NCBI GenBank assembly: GCA_019054805.1
Contig: JAHQIY010000004.1
Location: 7,386,501-7,450,500 of the forward strand
Direction of reading: 5' to 3'
Source of the DNA: Brachionus manjavacas
Lineage: Eukaryota; Rotifera; Eurotatoria; Ploima; Brachionidae
DNA length: 64,000 bases
A program made the position numbers and the translations under genes. A model generated the notes under the pieces. It searched no databases. It was given only the letters and a program-made list of their open reading frames with translations, and was not told where the DNA came from. Below, one piece after another: positions 14,118 through 24,882 of this stretch (its first letter is position 1; each line of letters starts with the position of its first letter).

Positions 14118-14206
14118 TCCCGCGAAGCGGATTTGAACCACTGACCTAAGGATCGCTTTGTATTTAACTCTACAGTCCTCCGCTCTGCCAACTGAGCTAT
14201 CGCGGG
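14118..14206 (-). tRNA. tRNA-Tyr (GTA), intron-containing
   Basis: The gene is 89 bases: a 73-base mature tRNA plus a 16-base intron directly after position 37, the standard place for eukaryotic tRNA-Tyr introns. The 7-bp acceptor stem CCCGCGA/TCGCGGG pairs fully, the anticodon loop is CTGTAGA, the A box is TAGCTCAGTTGG and the B box GGTTCAAATCC. A T-run follows as the Pol III terminator. It is one of six near-identical copies in this window. Confidence 0.96.
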
Positions 14207-14494
14207 ATTAATTTCAATTTTTCCAATGTGTTATTTAAAACATGAAATATATTCGAAATAAAGGTTTAGAATCACTGAATGATTATTATAATTTTTTATT
14301 AAAATTTTTTGAATAATTTAATTAGTTAATTAGTAATGATAATACAAATAAATAAATTTTTCTTTTATTTATTTTTTCGCATTTTATCCCAGGAATTTTA
14401 TCTAATTTTAAATATTTATCCAAATTGATAAGCCTTATAAATTTTTGAAATATTTTAGCTTTTTTTTATGAAAAAAAGTGAAGTTATCAATAAA

Positions 14495-14577
14495 GCCCGG
14501 GTGGCCGAGTGGTTAAGGCGTTGGACTTAAGATCCAATTCACGAATGTGAGCATGGGTTCGATCCCCATCCCTGGCA
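14495..14577 (+). tRNA. tRNA-Leu (TAA)
   Basis: The 83-base gene has the long variable arm of a class II tRNA (TCAC/GTGA stem), anticodon loop CTTAAGA, an anticodon stem TTGGA/TCCAA, a T stem ATGGG/CCCAT and discriminator A. The acceptor stem GCCCGGG/CCCTGGC has one mismatch at the fourth pair (C opposite T), while its A box and B box (GGTTCGATCCC) look intact. A TTTTTTT run downstream can terminate Pol III. No intron is present. It is the only non-tyrosine tRNA seen here. Confidence 0.93.
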
Positions 14578-16970
14578 GTATTTTTTTAACAATAAAAATT
14601 ACTAATTTTATTTTCTTTGAACTAAATTTGATAAAAATGACTATAAATGATTAAAAATCTTAAAATAAAATGAATTATTTTTATTAAATAAATTTTGCAT
14701 TTAAGTAACAATGTATAGAATATCAAATTATTTAATAGTATTCAAATTGCATAACAATTTTTCGATATGTGTAAACAAAGGTTAATAAGACGATCAAAAT
14801 TCATTGTTATTTTAACTGATCTAAATAATTAGACAAAAAAACATAAAAATATCCATCGACTGAAATATATATTGAAAAAAATTAGAAATATCTAATGATA
14901 TTAAATAGCATTGACTGTTTTTTCAATAGATTTATTTTTAATTTAAATAAAAATTGGAATTAAAAAGCTTTTTAGAAAGCAAATATAGTATTAATAATTT
15001 TTTGAAAAAGTCATTTCAGGTATATAAAAAATTTAATAAAGTATATGACAAGCTTTTTTTCTATTTTAAATATCTAAAACTAATTGCGTAATTATATTTC
15101 AAATTTTTACATGCTTAAGTATTGAGTTTTAAACAATATATTTTCAAAATTTAAAAAAAGTTAAATAGAAAAAAAAAATAGCCATATATAATTAAAAAAA
15201 GCCTAATAAATAAAACTCTACACAAATTTAATAATAAAAAAAGGGTAACTCAACTTTTTTAATAATCAAAGCTGTAAATCGGAATTTGCCAAATTATTCG
15301 TAAGATTTGATATAAGCTTATACAAGCTGTTTTTTGCATCGAAATTAAAAACATCTTTATATCATTTAAACAGTTAAATGTTTATTTTAATGAATTAAGA
15401 TTCTATATTTAATTCTTAAAAAACAAAACTAATTAAAAATAATAATAAGTTGTTTTTTGAATGCTTAATTCCAACTAATTAAACTTAAAGTCACTTCTTA
15501 TCATAAAAAAATATTAAGTTAAAAAATACATCTTATTTTTTTCTAAGATGATATTTTTTTTTTGTTAATTTACAAAACAAAAAAATGTTTTTTTTTGCGA
15601 AAATCATTTTCGTAAAAACATTTTAGTTTAAATGCAAAATATGAATTCTTTACTCTCTAAATTTATCAAATAAAAATTAATTATATTTAATTGAATTCTC
15701 TTTAATAATATTTTATCATTTTTTTTTAAATTGGTAAATTCATGATTTTTCAAATTGAACTTGAGCATTATAGATTTGAACACAGAATCATCCTTAACTT
15801 CAATTTGCCTATCTTACGCATATCTTGCTTTATCCATTTCCATTATTTATTTTCAAGTGCTGAAGGAAAATTATTTTAACATGAAATTTTTGAAGTTTTT
15901 TTAAAATTTAAAGATTAAAAACATAAATGAAACTAAGATTTATCAAAATATTATATTCACTTGTTCAAAAGAATCACTTCATGTATCTAAAATTTAAACT
16001 CATCAAAATAAAATTAATTTTTTTAAATTTATTAAATTAAGGTTTTAAAGTTTTAAATTTTAATATTTATTAAGTTATTTTAATTTATTTTGATTAATTA
16101 GATCGTTAATTTTTTATATTATTGATAATAGATTCTTTGAATATCTCTAAGTAAATTTGAATAAAAACCCATTAAATTTATAAATATTCATATTTTTTAC
16201 CTTTTTTTTTCTGAATTTGGGCGTTCTGTTGTTATACTATAAATCTGAATCTTAAAAATTGAAAAATTATTGAAATCCAATTTAAAATTAATTATTTTGA
16301 TTATAGGATTTATATACTTTTATTGATAACTTGACTTTTAACAATGCTCTCCTATTCAAAATATCTTTTAAATTTTCTGTTATATTAATTTTATTTTAAC
16401 ATATTTAACATTTATTTGATTTTATTATATCTTATTTTAAAATTTGTAAGAGCTTTAGCTCGTTACAGATAAACAAAGCAATAAAAAGAAATAAAAGATT
16501 AAAAAAATGGAAAGTGAAATGTTCAGATTTTAGTAGGAAATATTGCTGTTAATGAAGTGTTTAATCGAAAAGGTCCAAATAATAGCTCCAAGTAGTGTGG
16601 ATATTTTATTTTTAAGAAAAATCATTTGATTAAATCATTATTTTTGTAATTAATAAGGTTTAAAAATATATTTTTGAATATAAAATTAAATAATAAATTC
16701 TAAATTTAAAATACTAAATTTTTTATTTGTTGTGTCAATATTTTTATTGGAATAAACAGTGTCAACTCAAATAATTATCAAAATTTTTCTTTCAAGAAAA
16801 TTTCTTTTTTTCAAGATCAAATTATCAGCTGATAGATGGTTCTCTCTTGCTAATGAAACTTATATAATACTCGATTGTTTTTTTATTAAAAAACTGGAAA
16901 AAGAAAAAATATTTGCTCGACTTTTTCTATTTGAATTTTGATATTTTTAAATATTTTAAAAAATTATAAT
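14578..16970. other. AT-rich spacer between tRNA genes
   Basis: Apart from the 28-nt repeat at 16450-16477 there is no supportable feature. The 60-codon plus-strand frame at 16759-16941 has no domain and is probably chance. Confidence 0.55.
16450..16477 (+). repeat. dispersed 28-nt repeat, second copy
   Basis: Same sequence as 12275-12302 except for C instead of T in the GCTCGTTACAG segment. It sits about 0.5 kb upstream of a tRNA-Tyr gene; no coding remnant is recognisable on its 5' side. Confidence 0.6.
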
Positions 16971-17059
16971 CCCGCGATAGCTCAGTTGGCAGAGCGGAGG
17001 ACTGTAGAGTTAAATACAAAGCGATCCTTAGGTCAGTGGTTCAAATCCGCTTCGCGGGA
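16971..17059 (+). tRNA. tRNA-Tyr (GTA), intron-containing
   Basis: Identical in structure to the copy at 14118-14206, with the 16-base intron ending in GCG and a terminator of more than ten T residues. The 5' flank AATTATAAT directly before the gene is shared, in inverted orientation, with the copy at 23124-23212, which points to duplication of cassettes larger than the gene itself. Confidence 0.96.
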
Positions 17060-17477
17060 CTTTTTTTTTTTTAATTTGATTTCAGTCTATCACTTATTTT
17101 TTATTGAATTATAATAATTTAGATTATTTATATCGCATTATTATATCGTAGATACAGAAAGCAGAGACAAGACGATTAACAAGACCTTAATTTTATTTAT
17201 TAAATTTAAATTTTCTTTTTGTTTGTTTTAAGTTTCTTTTTCTGCAAAATGATATCTCTAATGATTCTTTTAATTTTAAGAAAAATATAATTGGAATATT
17301 TTTTCTTAATAAACTGAAAATAAAAAAGTATAATTTTATTATATTTGAATAACAAATAAAAATCTGAACATTGATATATTTTATAGTTATTAAGGATTTT
17401 TTATCTAAAAAAAAAATATTAGTGAATATGTAGAGTCATTTAAAAGAAAAAAAAAGTCTGTAGTCTATATTTTTGAT

Positions 17478-18160
17478 AGAGTTTGCTTAAAGGTCTGCTC
17501 GAATGTCATGGCGCCTTCCAAACTGATGGTGACAAGATAGTTAATATTCTCAATGACCAATTTGGTAGTGTTTTCATCCCTCGCCTTCCATGCCCAGCCA
17601 GTGAGCTGGAGTATCCACACTGCAACGTGAGCAAATGCAAGGCAGTGAAATTCAGCAGTTCCGGTAAGAACATCTACGCCCAATTCGAACTAATGATGGG
17701 GGAAGACGAGTCCAGGAGCGCACTAGCTTTTGTCGACACAGAAAAGGATCTGGGAGTCACGTTTTCACGTAACTTGAAATTTTCTATTCATATTAAAAAT
17801 CAAGTGAATAGAGCTACAGGAATTCTCGGCCAGTTGAAAAGATCATTTAGATATTGAACCTTAGATACCTGCAGAACCCTCTATTGTGCCTACGTAAGAC
17901 CCCATCTGGAATATGCCGCTGTTGTCTGCCCCCCCCCCCCCCTAGCAAGAAAGATGCAAATATGCTCTAGCAGGTGCAGAGAAGGGCCACCAAACTGGTG
18001 CATTAGAAACTAGCGTTACGAAGACCGTCTTGCCGTCCTTAGACTAACTCCCCTTCATGAGCGCCGTGAAGACCTAATCCAGATGTTCAAACTCACCAAC
18101 GAATACCATGCGCATGTCTCCATTCAGGCATCAACGAAGTCAGCTGACATTTAAGCAGTA
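17478..18160 (+). pseudogene. internally deleted LINE ORF2 remnant
   Basis: The frame begins with DGDKIVNILNDQFGSVF, which corresponds to the linker between endonuclease and reverse transcriptase in the related LINE at 31.6-34.3 kb. It then jumps to NVSKCKAVKFS, EKDLGVTFSRNLKFS and GILGQLKRSFRY, which follow the RT core in such elements. The entire RT core including the YADD motif is therefore missing. Further downstream, YVRPHLEYA, a run of about twelve C, and ERREDLIQMFKL can be read with stops and frameshifts. Base composition is visibly richer in G and C than the neighbourhood. It also carries a 25-base match to SF3A3 (see findings). Confidence 0.85.
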
Positions 18161-18557
18161 AACATTTAAGCTCGTTCTAATTCACTATAAAGTTGAATTT
18201 CAAATATGAAAAGGCTAGGATTAATTGAATATAACAAAAGTTACAGCGGTTCTAATAAAAATGAGCATGTATTCTAACAAAACTGAATTTTCCTTTAAAA
18301 AATTAGATTTTAAGAACATAAGTAAAAATCATTTATTTTTCTATTTCTATATAAAAAATTAAAGAAATTAAAAAAATTGTTTAATAGGATTTTAGTATTC
18401 AGGTGGAGGCGGACATGGCTTGACTGACCGGCTCCGCTTATAAATAGGGATGGCGCCGATGGCGCGATTATTAGAAGCACTGTAACTCTTGTAACAAAAA
18501 AAAATAACAAAAAAGAAAAAATAATAATAAAAATATTTTTTTTACTTTTATTTTAGG
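18161..18557. other. spacer with a GC-richer block
   Basis: The block around 18395-18480 (CGGACATGGCTTGACTGACC, GGCGCCGATGGCGCG) is far richer in G and C than its surroundings and translates on the minus strand to HVRLHLNTKILL in an open frame (18310-18510). It may be a fragment of a mobile element but no family could be named. A near copy of the 18558 inverted repeat, with one extra T, begins at 18483. Confidence 0.4.
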
Positions 18558-19108
18558 CTAACTCTGTAACAAAAAAATAAATTTTTAACAAAATAAAAAA
18601 ATAAAAAAAAAGTGAAAAAATTAATGGCGCACCAAATCTTTTTTAATTTTGGATTACAACCTCTTTTTATTTTGGAATTTAATGGATTATTTTTAGCTTG
18701 AACTGGTACATTACACTAATTAAAATAGAAATGCACAAAAAATAATATGTTTACAAATTAATTTTTTTGAAAAAGAACAGCAGATACAATAACTTTTCAT
18801 TTATTAAGCTCAACGATCCAAATTTTATTAGAAAGTTCTTTATAATCTTCAAATCTACCCATGCATGATCTTTTGTTTAGACTCTTCTTGAATTGCTTGA
18901 CTGTTGCTTCGAACTCTGACTTGCTTGCTATCTTTGAAGAGCCGATATAAAACTTGTTTTTGTTTGGTAAAGCGCAAGAATGTCGTAAATCGTAGAAGCT
19001 TATTTGAGAGCCATCGACCCAAAATTGCATCGGTATTGAAGGTTCATTAGAAAACTTGTAATTAAGGGATAAAATTTTTTTTTTTAATTTTTTTTGTTAC
19101 AGAGTTAG
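18558..19108. mobile_element. small element bounded by a 20-nt inverted repeat
   Basis: CTAACTCTGTAACAAAAAAA at 18558-18577 is repeated perfectly as its reverse complement at 19089-19108. Between them lies a minus-strand open frame that enters from the right repeat and ends at 18797, with about 80-95 codons that include QFWVDGSQISFYDLRHSCAL and end in IWIVELNK. The protein is not recognised. A clear target-site duplication was not found, so this could be a MITE-like transposon or a coincidence of two dispersed repeats around an exon of an unknown gene. Confidence 0.45.
18797..19075 (-). CDS. unrecognised ORF inside the inverted-repeat element
   Basis: The frame is open from the poly-A part of the right repeat to a TAA at 18797, with an internal ATG at 19030. 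The residues are of ordinary composition (Phe, Trp, Lys, Ser, two Cys), unlike the low-complexity chance ORFs of this window. A possible splice acceptor (TTACAAG) precedes codons TTT TCT AAT, so it could instead be the last exon of a gene. No domain was recognised. Confidence 0.35.
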   Translation of the reverse strand: MLSLNYKFSNEPSIPMQFWVDGSQISFYDLRHSCALPNKNKFYIGSSKIASKSEFEATVKQFKKSLNKRSCMGRFEDYKELSNKIWIVELNK

Positions 19109-19369
19109 ATATTTTGATTATTATATTACATAATTTGTATTAATAGTTAATTTTCGCTTGAAATATTTAATTAAATTTTCTTTGAGTTCCAAGTAAAAAA
19201 AAATACTTTAAACATCGCACTTTTTCAATGTTATATTAAAATTAGATTCATTTTGAAATTCAGACACAAAAAGTTAAGCCAAATCGTATTTATTTTTTTT
19301 CATTCATAAAAAAAGTTAATATTTTAACTAACAGTTATTAATTTTGAAATGTTCATATAAAATGAACCT

Positions 19370-22357
19370 CTACAATAGACCTTGTCTTTTTAAATCATCA
19401 TATGTCTTTTTGTTTAAAACATTGCCATGAGAATCTTCATACTCTTCCTTTAAATCAAAAATAAAATTCAAATAAATTCAATAGATGGAATATTTTTTCT
19501 CTTTTTTATTTTTAAAGTGATCAATTTAAGGAACCTTTTAAATTTTAATATCATAAGGTATTAAGAAAAATTTTCATTTTAAAAATTAAGAGAAAAAAGT
19601 ACCATTTTAATCGAAATAGATCTTACTTGATTATCAGGAATAAATCGTTCAGTTTCCCTAGTGACTCTCAGTTTTTCCCATAGTTGAACAGCGTCTTCAA
19701 TCAGAGTGATGTTGGCGAAGTGAGCAGTATTTGGAATTCCAAGACATCTCATACCATGCGCATGTCTCCATTCAGAGAAATGTCTCTGAAAAGCTTTGGG
19801 TCCACGATACTTATGATTGCCACATATTTCACAATTGTAGTATAAATTTAGGCCATGTAATTTGTATAACCAATACGGTATAGGCTAAAAATGTTTATTT
19901 TGATAAAAATTTTTAAATTATTTATTTAACTCACTTTTCCGTCCCAACCAAGTGGTAAATTTTTTGGGTTGTAAATAATTCCATCATCTTCATCTTCTTC
20001 CTCGGATTCCTCAGCAACAATCTCAGCCTCTTCCTCTTGTTCTCGTTCTCCCGGAGTAAGAGCTTGCTTTCGTTGTACATTTTCAATTGTAGCATTTCTC
20101 TGAGGTCCCAAAATTTCTGCTAGACGATATACTTTAGCTTCTAGTTCAGCAATTTCTTTGTGTTTATCATTATACTCTTTGCTTAATTGAAATTTTAGTT
20201 TTTTTTTATTTCTATATTTGAGTTCTACCTTCTTGAATTTTGTTGGGGTTTTGCAAATAATGATGGGTCCAAGTCTTGTAAACGCTTTCCTTTAGTCTGA
20301 AACAAGCGAATCGCTCTTTCCTGTAAAGAACCACCGCATTTTAATCCTAGCGCCATCAAAGCAGACTTTAATCTATCCAGCCCCAAAGAAGCCAATTCCT
20401 TAAATTTTTGAACAAAATTAAAGGAATAAAATTTTGAGACCAAAATAGCAATTTTTTTTTTTCTGAAAATCAAAACTGATTTTGTAAATTGTATCATTCA
20501 ATGTATCACTTAAATCCAAATTCTGAAAATACTTTCCGCTTATTTTAATGTGTGTGTGTGTTTCAGAGGATGGATTTATTAATCTTTACTTAACATCTAA
20601 TTAAATTGAATGAAATTTGAAAATAATTATAAATTGACTAAAAAGCAAAAAGTAAAAAAATTTAATTCCATTTACGATGATGTTAAATCAAATGTATCAG
20701 CTTACACAATTTAAAGAACTAATTTTGGATTCTCATTAAAAATATATTTTTTATATTCTAGATTTATCTTTTTTCTTTAAAAAAAAATTAAAGATAAACC
20801 CGTTTTAGTCGAATATCGCTTAATTCGAAAGAAAAATATGTTAAAAGTTGGTTTTTTAACATTTAAGTCGAAAATTACACTTAAGTCTTTAATAAGTCCT
20901 ATAAAAAGTTCCTAAATTAAAAATAAAAATTTAATCTTTATAATTAATTATACATTTATTTATAAACATTTTTTCGTTACACCAATAATATTTAATAAAA
21001 ATGAGTAATTCAAATGGTTTTAAAAGAAAACTTCAAAAACTTTAATTGAAGCTAAATTTAATTCAATACTTTTTATTTTTAAATTTGAATTTCTTATAAG
21101 TCAGCTGAACTTAAGAAAATCAAAAAAGACTTAATCAAATGCATAAAATATAAAGCTTTTAAAATATTACCATCTTAAAAAAACTTGTTAAATATAATTT
21201 TTAATTTAGGTCTAAAATGAGTTAAGTTGTTTAAAAAATAATTTAAATTTAAAAAGTCTTCTATTTAATATTTTATTTCGTGTTTTTTTTGCTGAGATAA
21301 AAAATATATAATGAACTTACCTCCCAAGAAGAGTAAGATGACAAATCTAAATAAGCTCCTGATTTTGTGAGAGCTCCAGTTGTTTCTTTCTAGTAAATAG
21401 AAAAATATTGGATTTTTTCTTGAAATATTTTGAGCAAATTCACTTACTGGCCAACCTGGAAATGTTCCTTCGGCCCATCGAGTTTGAAATTCCACATATG
21501 CTTGTTCCACTTCTTTATATACATCGAGTAATGGTTTAACTCTTTGCATATAATCAAACAGATAATTAAACAAAGCTTGTAAATATTTTAAGTAATCTTG
21601 GTTTTTTCTTTCGCGTGGTATTTTGAAAAGATGATCATAAGTTGACAGAAATGCTATGTAGTTGATTTTCTAAAAATGTATTCGTTTAATAAAATGATGT
21701 AGATTTTTGAAATCCATCATACCTCTAGTCCTTTCAAATTTATGTATTTCTGATAAAGTTCGTTTAGATCTAAATATTTGCCGTAGCCTTCCTCATCAGT
21801 GAAATTGACCAGAACTTTTGGAAAACATTTTTCAAAGTTAATAAAAAAATTAATCAAAGTAAAAACCTCCAACATCATCGTCATTTGATTGAATTGATTT
21901 AATTAAGTTGTCATATTCAATAGACATAGGTACACTTATCTAAACCAAAAAATTTCAAACTAATTAAAAATCTATTTTTGGAAACTTACATTAGCCAGTT
22001 CAGATAAATTGCTTTTTTTATGGTAAGAAATAATTGATTTAAGTCTGGAATTGAACTCACTATATTCGTTTGGACCACTTAAAAGCTGAATCTCTTTTTT
22101 TCTTAAACCATCTTTGTCCTCGTAAAGAGTGATCAAATTAGAAGTGCTTTCTATGTATTTCTTAAGAAAATGAATTAGTTTAATCTTAGTTGTAGGTCTG
22201 TGAATTAACTTACATCCCAGAGTAACTTGACTAAATGATCTGAATTTATTTGTTCTTTTGTAGTGGCTTTTTTTCTCAAAAATTCTTTTGTCTGGAGATC
22301 TATTAAACGCTCACGTTCCTCGTGAAGTCTTCTTTGGTCTTCCAAAATAGTTTCCAT
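19370..22357 (-). CDS. SF3A3: splicing factor 3A subunit 3 (SF3a60)
   Basis: Ten exons: 22357-22214, 22160-21990, 21939-21867, 21814-21723, 21669-21448, 21389-21321, 20398-20229, 20181-19935, 19884-19627, 19447-19370. They join in frame to 507 residues (human protein about 501). The start [20 protein letters not shown] and the end [13 protein letters not shown] match the family, as do [54 protein letters not shown] and the C2H2 finger with CEICGN and [12 protein letters not shown]3A3 is part of the SF3a complex of the U2 snRNP in the nucleus and is needed for prespliceosome assembly. Nine introns are present; eight are 47-180 bp and intron 6 is about 920 bp with a TG microsatellite (20549-20561). 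The 47-bp intron 7 restores exactly the family spacing before the EIAELEA segment. A possible AATAAA lies at 19289-19294. Confidence 0.97.
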
Positions 22358-22881
22358 CTTAAAAACAGGATGATTGAATTTTTTCGAATATTCAAAGTTA
22401 ATTTATACGCATAAAAAAGAATTTTATATTTCTTAAAAATTGGAAAATAAATTTTTTAATTTGTAGAAATTGCAAAACAAACTTGTCTTGTTTATTTTAA
22501 TTTTTTTAAATGTTTTATCGAAAAGTTCTGGTCAATTTCCCTGATGAGTAAGGTTGACACAAAAAGGAAATAATTTATAATTGCAATAACAAATAATTTT
22601 TATGTTTTCTTTTTAGAATATCAGATATTCAAAAGATAATAATTTGAAATAATTCAATTTTTTTTAACATTTTGCATCATTTTATTTGATTTTTTCTTTT
22701 AAAAATTCGGTTTTTGGGCAAATCAATTTCAAAAATATTTAAAAAATACAAGTTGTCTTTAAAATACAAGCTTGCTTGCTTTAGCTTGTAAATGAATTTA
22801 GATTTTGAAAATTAAAAATAAATTTCTGATTAAATATAAAAAAATGTATTCTTATGAATATTTAAAGTGAATATTAATAAG
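22358..22881. other. SF3A3 upstream region and tRNA cassette flank
   Basis: This must hold the SF3A3 promoter, but no TATA or initiator motif can be singled out in the A/T-rich sequence. From about 22750 it is similar to the reverse complement of 28819-28960, sharing for example ATACAAGTTGTCT and AAATTTCTGATTAAATATAA. Confidence 0.5.
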
Positions 22882-22970
22882 CCCGCGATAGCTCAGTTGG
22901 CAGAGCGGAGGACTGTAGAGTTAAATACAAAGCGATCCTTAGGTCAGTGGTTCAAATCCGCTTCGCGGGA
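22882..22970 (+). tRNA. tRNA-Tyr (GTA), intron-containing
   Basis: Same 89-base gene as the other copies, with intact A and B boxes, a paired acceptor stem and a T8 terminator. It faces the copy at 23124-23212, forming a convergent pair 153 bases apart. Its 5' flank TTTAAAGTGAATATTAATAA recurs before the copy at 28536. Confidence 0.96.
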
Positions 22971-23123
22971 CTTTTTTTTCGAAAATACTATAATTAAAAA
23001 AAAATCAATTTTTATTTTGTTTTTCAAAAATAGAAACTAGGATTAAAAAAAAAATTTCATTTAAAAAATTTTTCCAAGTATTTTCCATTTACAAAAAATT
23101 AATTTTTAATTTGTAAAAAAAAG

Positions 23124-23212
23124 TCCCGCGAAGCGGATTTGAACCACTGACCTAAGGATAGCTTTGTATTTAACTCTACAGTCCTCCGCTCTGCCAACTG
23201 AGCTATCGCGGG
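23124..23212 (-). tRNA. tRNA-Tyr (GTA), intron-containing
   Basis: Structure as in the other copies. Its intron ends in GCT instead of GCG, a variant also seen in the copy at 28536-28624. All stems and both promoter boxes are intact and a run of eight T follows the gene on its own strand. Confidence 0.96.
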
Positions 23213-23619
23213 ATTATAATTATTTAAAATAAAAATATTATTTTATTCACACTCTAGAATAGTTGAGCCTATACTTTTTAATTATTAATGCAGATTAAAA
23301 AATGTACATATTTACACAAGTATTTTTCATAAAAAAAAGCTCTTAGTGAGTATATGCATCAACAAGATGTTTTTTTTTAACATCGAATTTATTATCGAAA
23401 TTCAAATAAAGCTCATAATCCCCACTTAACGTAATCAATCAGCGTACATTTTAATTTAAAACAAATCCGCTGTGTAACATTTATTTGCCATTTTTAGAAT
23501 ATTCTTTCCTTTTTATGAAAATAAAATTTTTATTATTCAAAGGTTATTTTTATCTTTAGGAGGATTTGCCTAGTTTAAGACATCCAAAAAGCTGTAAATA
23601 ATTTAATTTTTAGACTCAG
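23213..23619. other. spacer upstream of the LAMP-like gene
   Basis: No coding frame or RNA gene is seen. The sequence GACTCAG directly precedes the first ATG of the LAMP-like gene and follows a TTTTTAG, so a 5' UTR intron or a trans-splice acceptor just before the start is possible. Confidence 0.4.
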
Positions 23620-24561
23620 ATGCAAATAGAATCAAGAATGCTAAAAACAGAATTTTACGCCGGCACATTTGTCTTGCTTTCCGTGATCATCTCTCTGATT
23701 AGGGTAAATTTTTCTGCACCAATTTTCTTTTTGCACTCTAATTTTTTTTCCACTCAGGCTGATGCAGTTTTAAAAGAAAAAAATAATGACACATCAGTTA
23801 AAGCAGTTGATAATGATACTTTTGTTTTTTATGTTAACCACACCGGAACCGAAAAACCATGTTTAATAGCCAAATTTTCGGCAGCATTTCAAATCGATTA
23901 TTTGGCGCAAGAAGTAGTTTTAAAATTCTAGTAAGAAAAAATTAATTTAATCAATCTCAATTGAAAGAATGGATCTTCAATTATTCATTCTTCAGTGGTC
24001 AACATGACAAAGCCAGATAGCTACAGTGGAAGCTGCATGGAACAAAACAGCACTTTAAAAATAAATTTCAGAAATGTATGGATGCTGGAAATGACTTATA
24101 GTATTCACAAATCGGAATATGCACTTACCAAAGCTAAATTAACTTATAGAATTGATCCTGATTTGTTTCCAAATGCGACCAATTTGGGAGTGCACGAGGC
24201 CGAGAATACCGAATTATCAGAATTTAATGTGATTGTCGGAAAATCTTATAAATGCTATTCACTTTCAAATATTGACTTGAACAAAAATGTAACCATTGAT
24301 TTTAGAAACTATCAAGCTCAAGCTCTCATAAAAGCTGATACCAAGACCAAAGGATTTGATACAGGTTTGATTACTTAAGTAAAAAAATTTAATTTTAAAT
24401 TTTGAATTCTCTAAGCTGTTGAATGCGTTGCTGACATTGTCGGATCAAATAAATTGGTTCCCATAATTATTGGCATAGTGTTGATAGTCTTGGTCGCGCT
24501 GGTCTTGGTTGCTTATGTAATTGGCCGCCGAAGATACCGTCCAACTTACCAGCAAGTTTAA
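23620..24561 (+). CDS. LAMP-family lysosomal membrane glycoprotein
   Basis: Four exons (23620-23703, 23758-23913, 23968-24364, 24416-24561) give 260 residues. An N-terminal hydrophobic segment (FVLLSVIISLI) acts as signal peptide; an ATG at 23638 is an alternative start. One luminal LAMP domain follows, with CLIAKFSAAFQIDY, YSGSC, LFPNATN and SYKC marking the conserved cysteines, and several N-x-S/T sites. The last exon encodes a transmembrane helix (IIIGIVLIVLVALVLVAYVIG) and a short tail RRRYRPTYQQV, whose YQQV fits the YxxPhi lysosomal sorting signal. A single luminal domain makes it more like CD68/LAMP5-type members than LAMP1/2, which have two. The donor of exon 2 was chosen (GAA|GTAGTT) because only it keeps the frame. 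AATAAA follows at 24602-24607. Confidence 0.9.
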
Positions 24562-24882
24562 CTGGCTCAATCGACTGAAATTACATTTTGATAATTTATT
24601 AAATAAAAAATCTCATTTAATTTTTGTGGAATGATTTTCTAAGTCTCAAATATTAAAAAAAGATGATATTTATTTTTAAAATTTTATCGCAGAAAAAAAG
24701 AACATGTTTTAAAAATTGAAAACTGTAATATTTTTTTATTTTGAACATTTTTAAAATAAATAAAATTTATTAAAAACTATCTGAGTTCATTGATTTCAAT
24801 TTGTTCGAAGTAATAATTTGAAAAAAAGCTTCTTTTTTTTAATTTTAATTTCATGTTCAGCAAATAAAGTTTTCTAGAAATT
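24562..24882. other. short intergenic region, LAMP-like gene to PRMT9
   Basis: It holds the LAMP-like polyadenylation signal (24602-24607) and the PRMT9 5' region. No further feature was seen in the A/T-rich sequence. Confidence 0.5.

Larger units (their letters stand above)
22862..23218. repeat. duplicated convergent tRNA-Tyr cassette, copy 1
   Basis: The stretch holds tRNA-Tyr (+), a spacer and tRNA-Tyr (-). The spacer end (AATTTCATTTAAAAAATTTT, CCAAGTAT-TTCCATTTAC, TTTTTAATTTGTAAAAAAAA) is almost the same as in the second cassette at 28517-28823, while the first half of the spacer is longer here. The two cassettes are products of a segmental duplication. Confidence 0.85.

Noticed and set aside
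17465-17683. Minus-strand ORF opposite the deleted LINE
   Set aside because: It is the complement of recognisable LINE coding sequence on the plus strand.
20182-20228. A 17-nt intron (GTAGAACTCAAATATAG) or a frameshift in SF3A3 exon 7
   Set aside because: A normal 47-nt intron ending at TTAAG restores the frame and gives exactly the family length between LFAK and EIAELEA.
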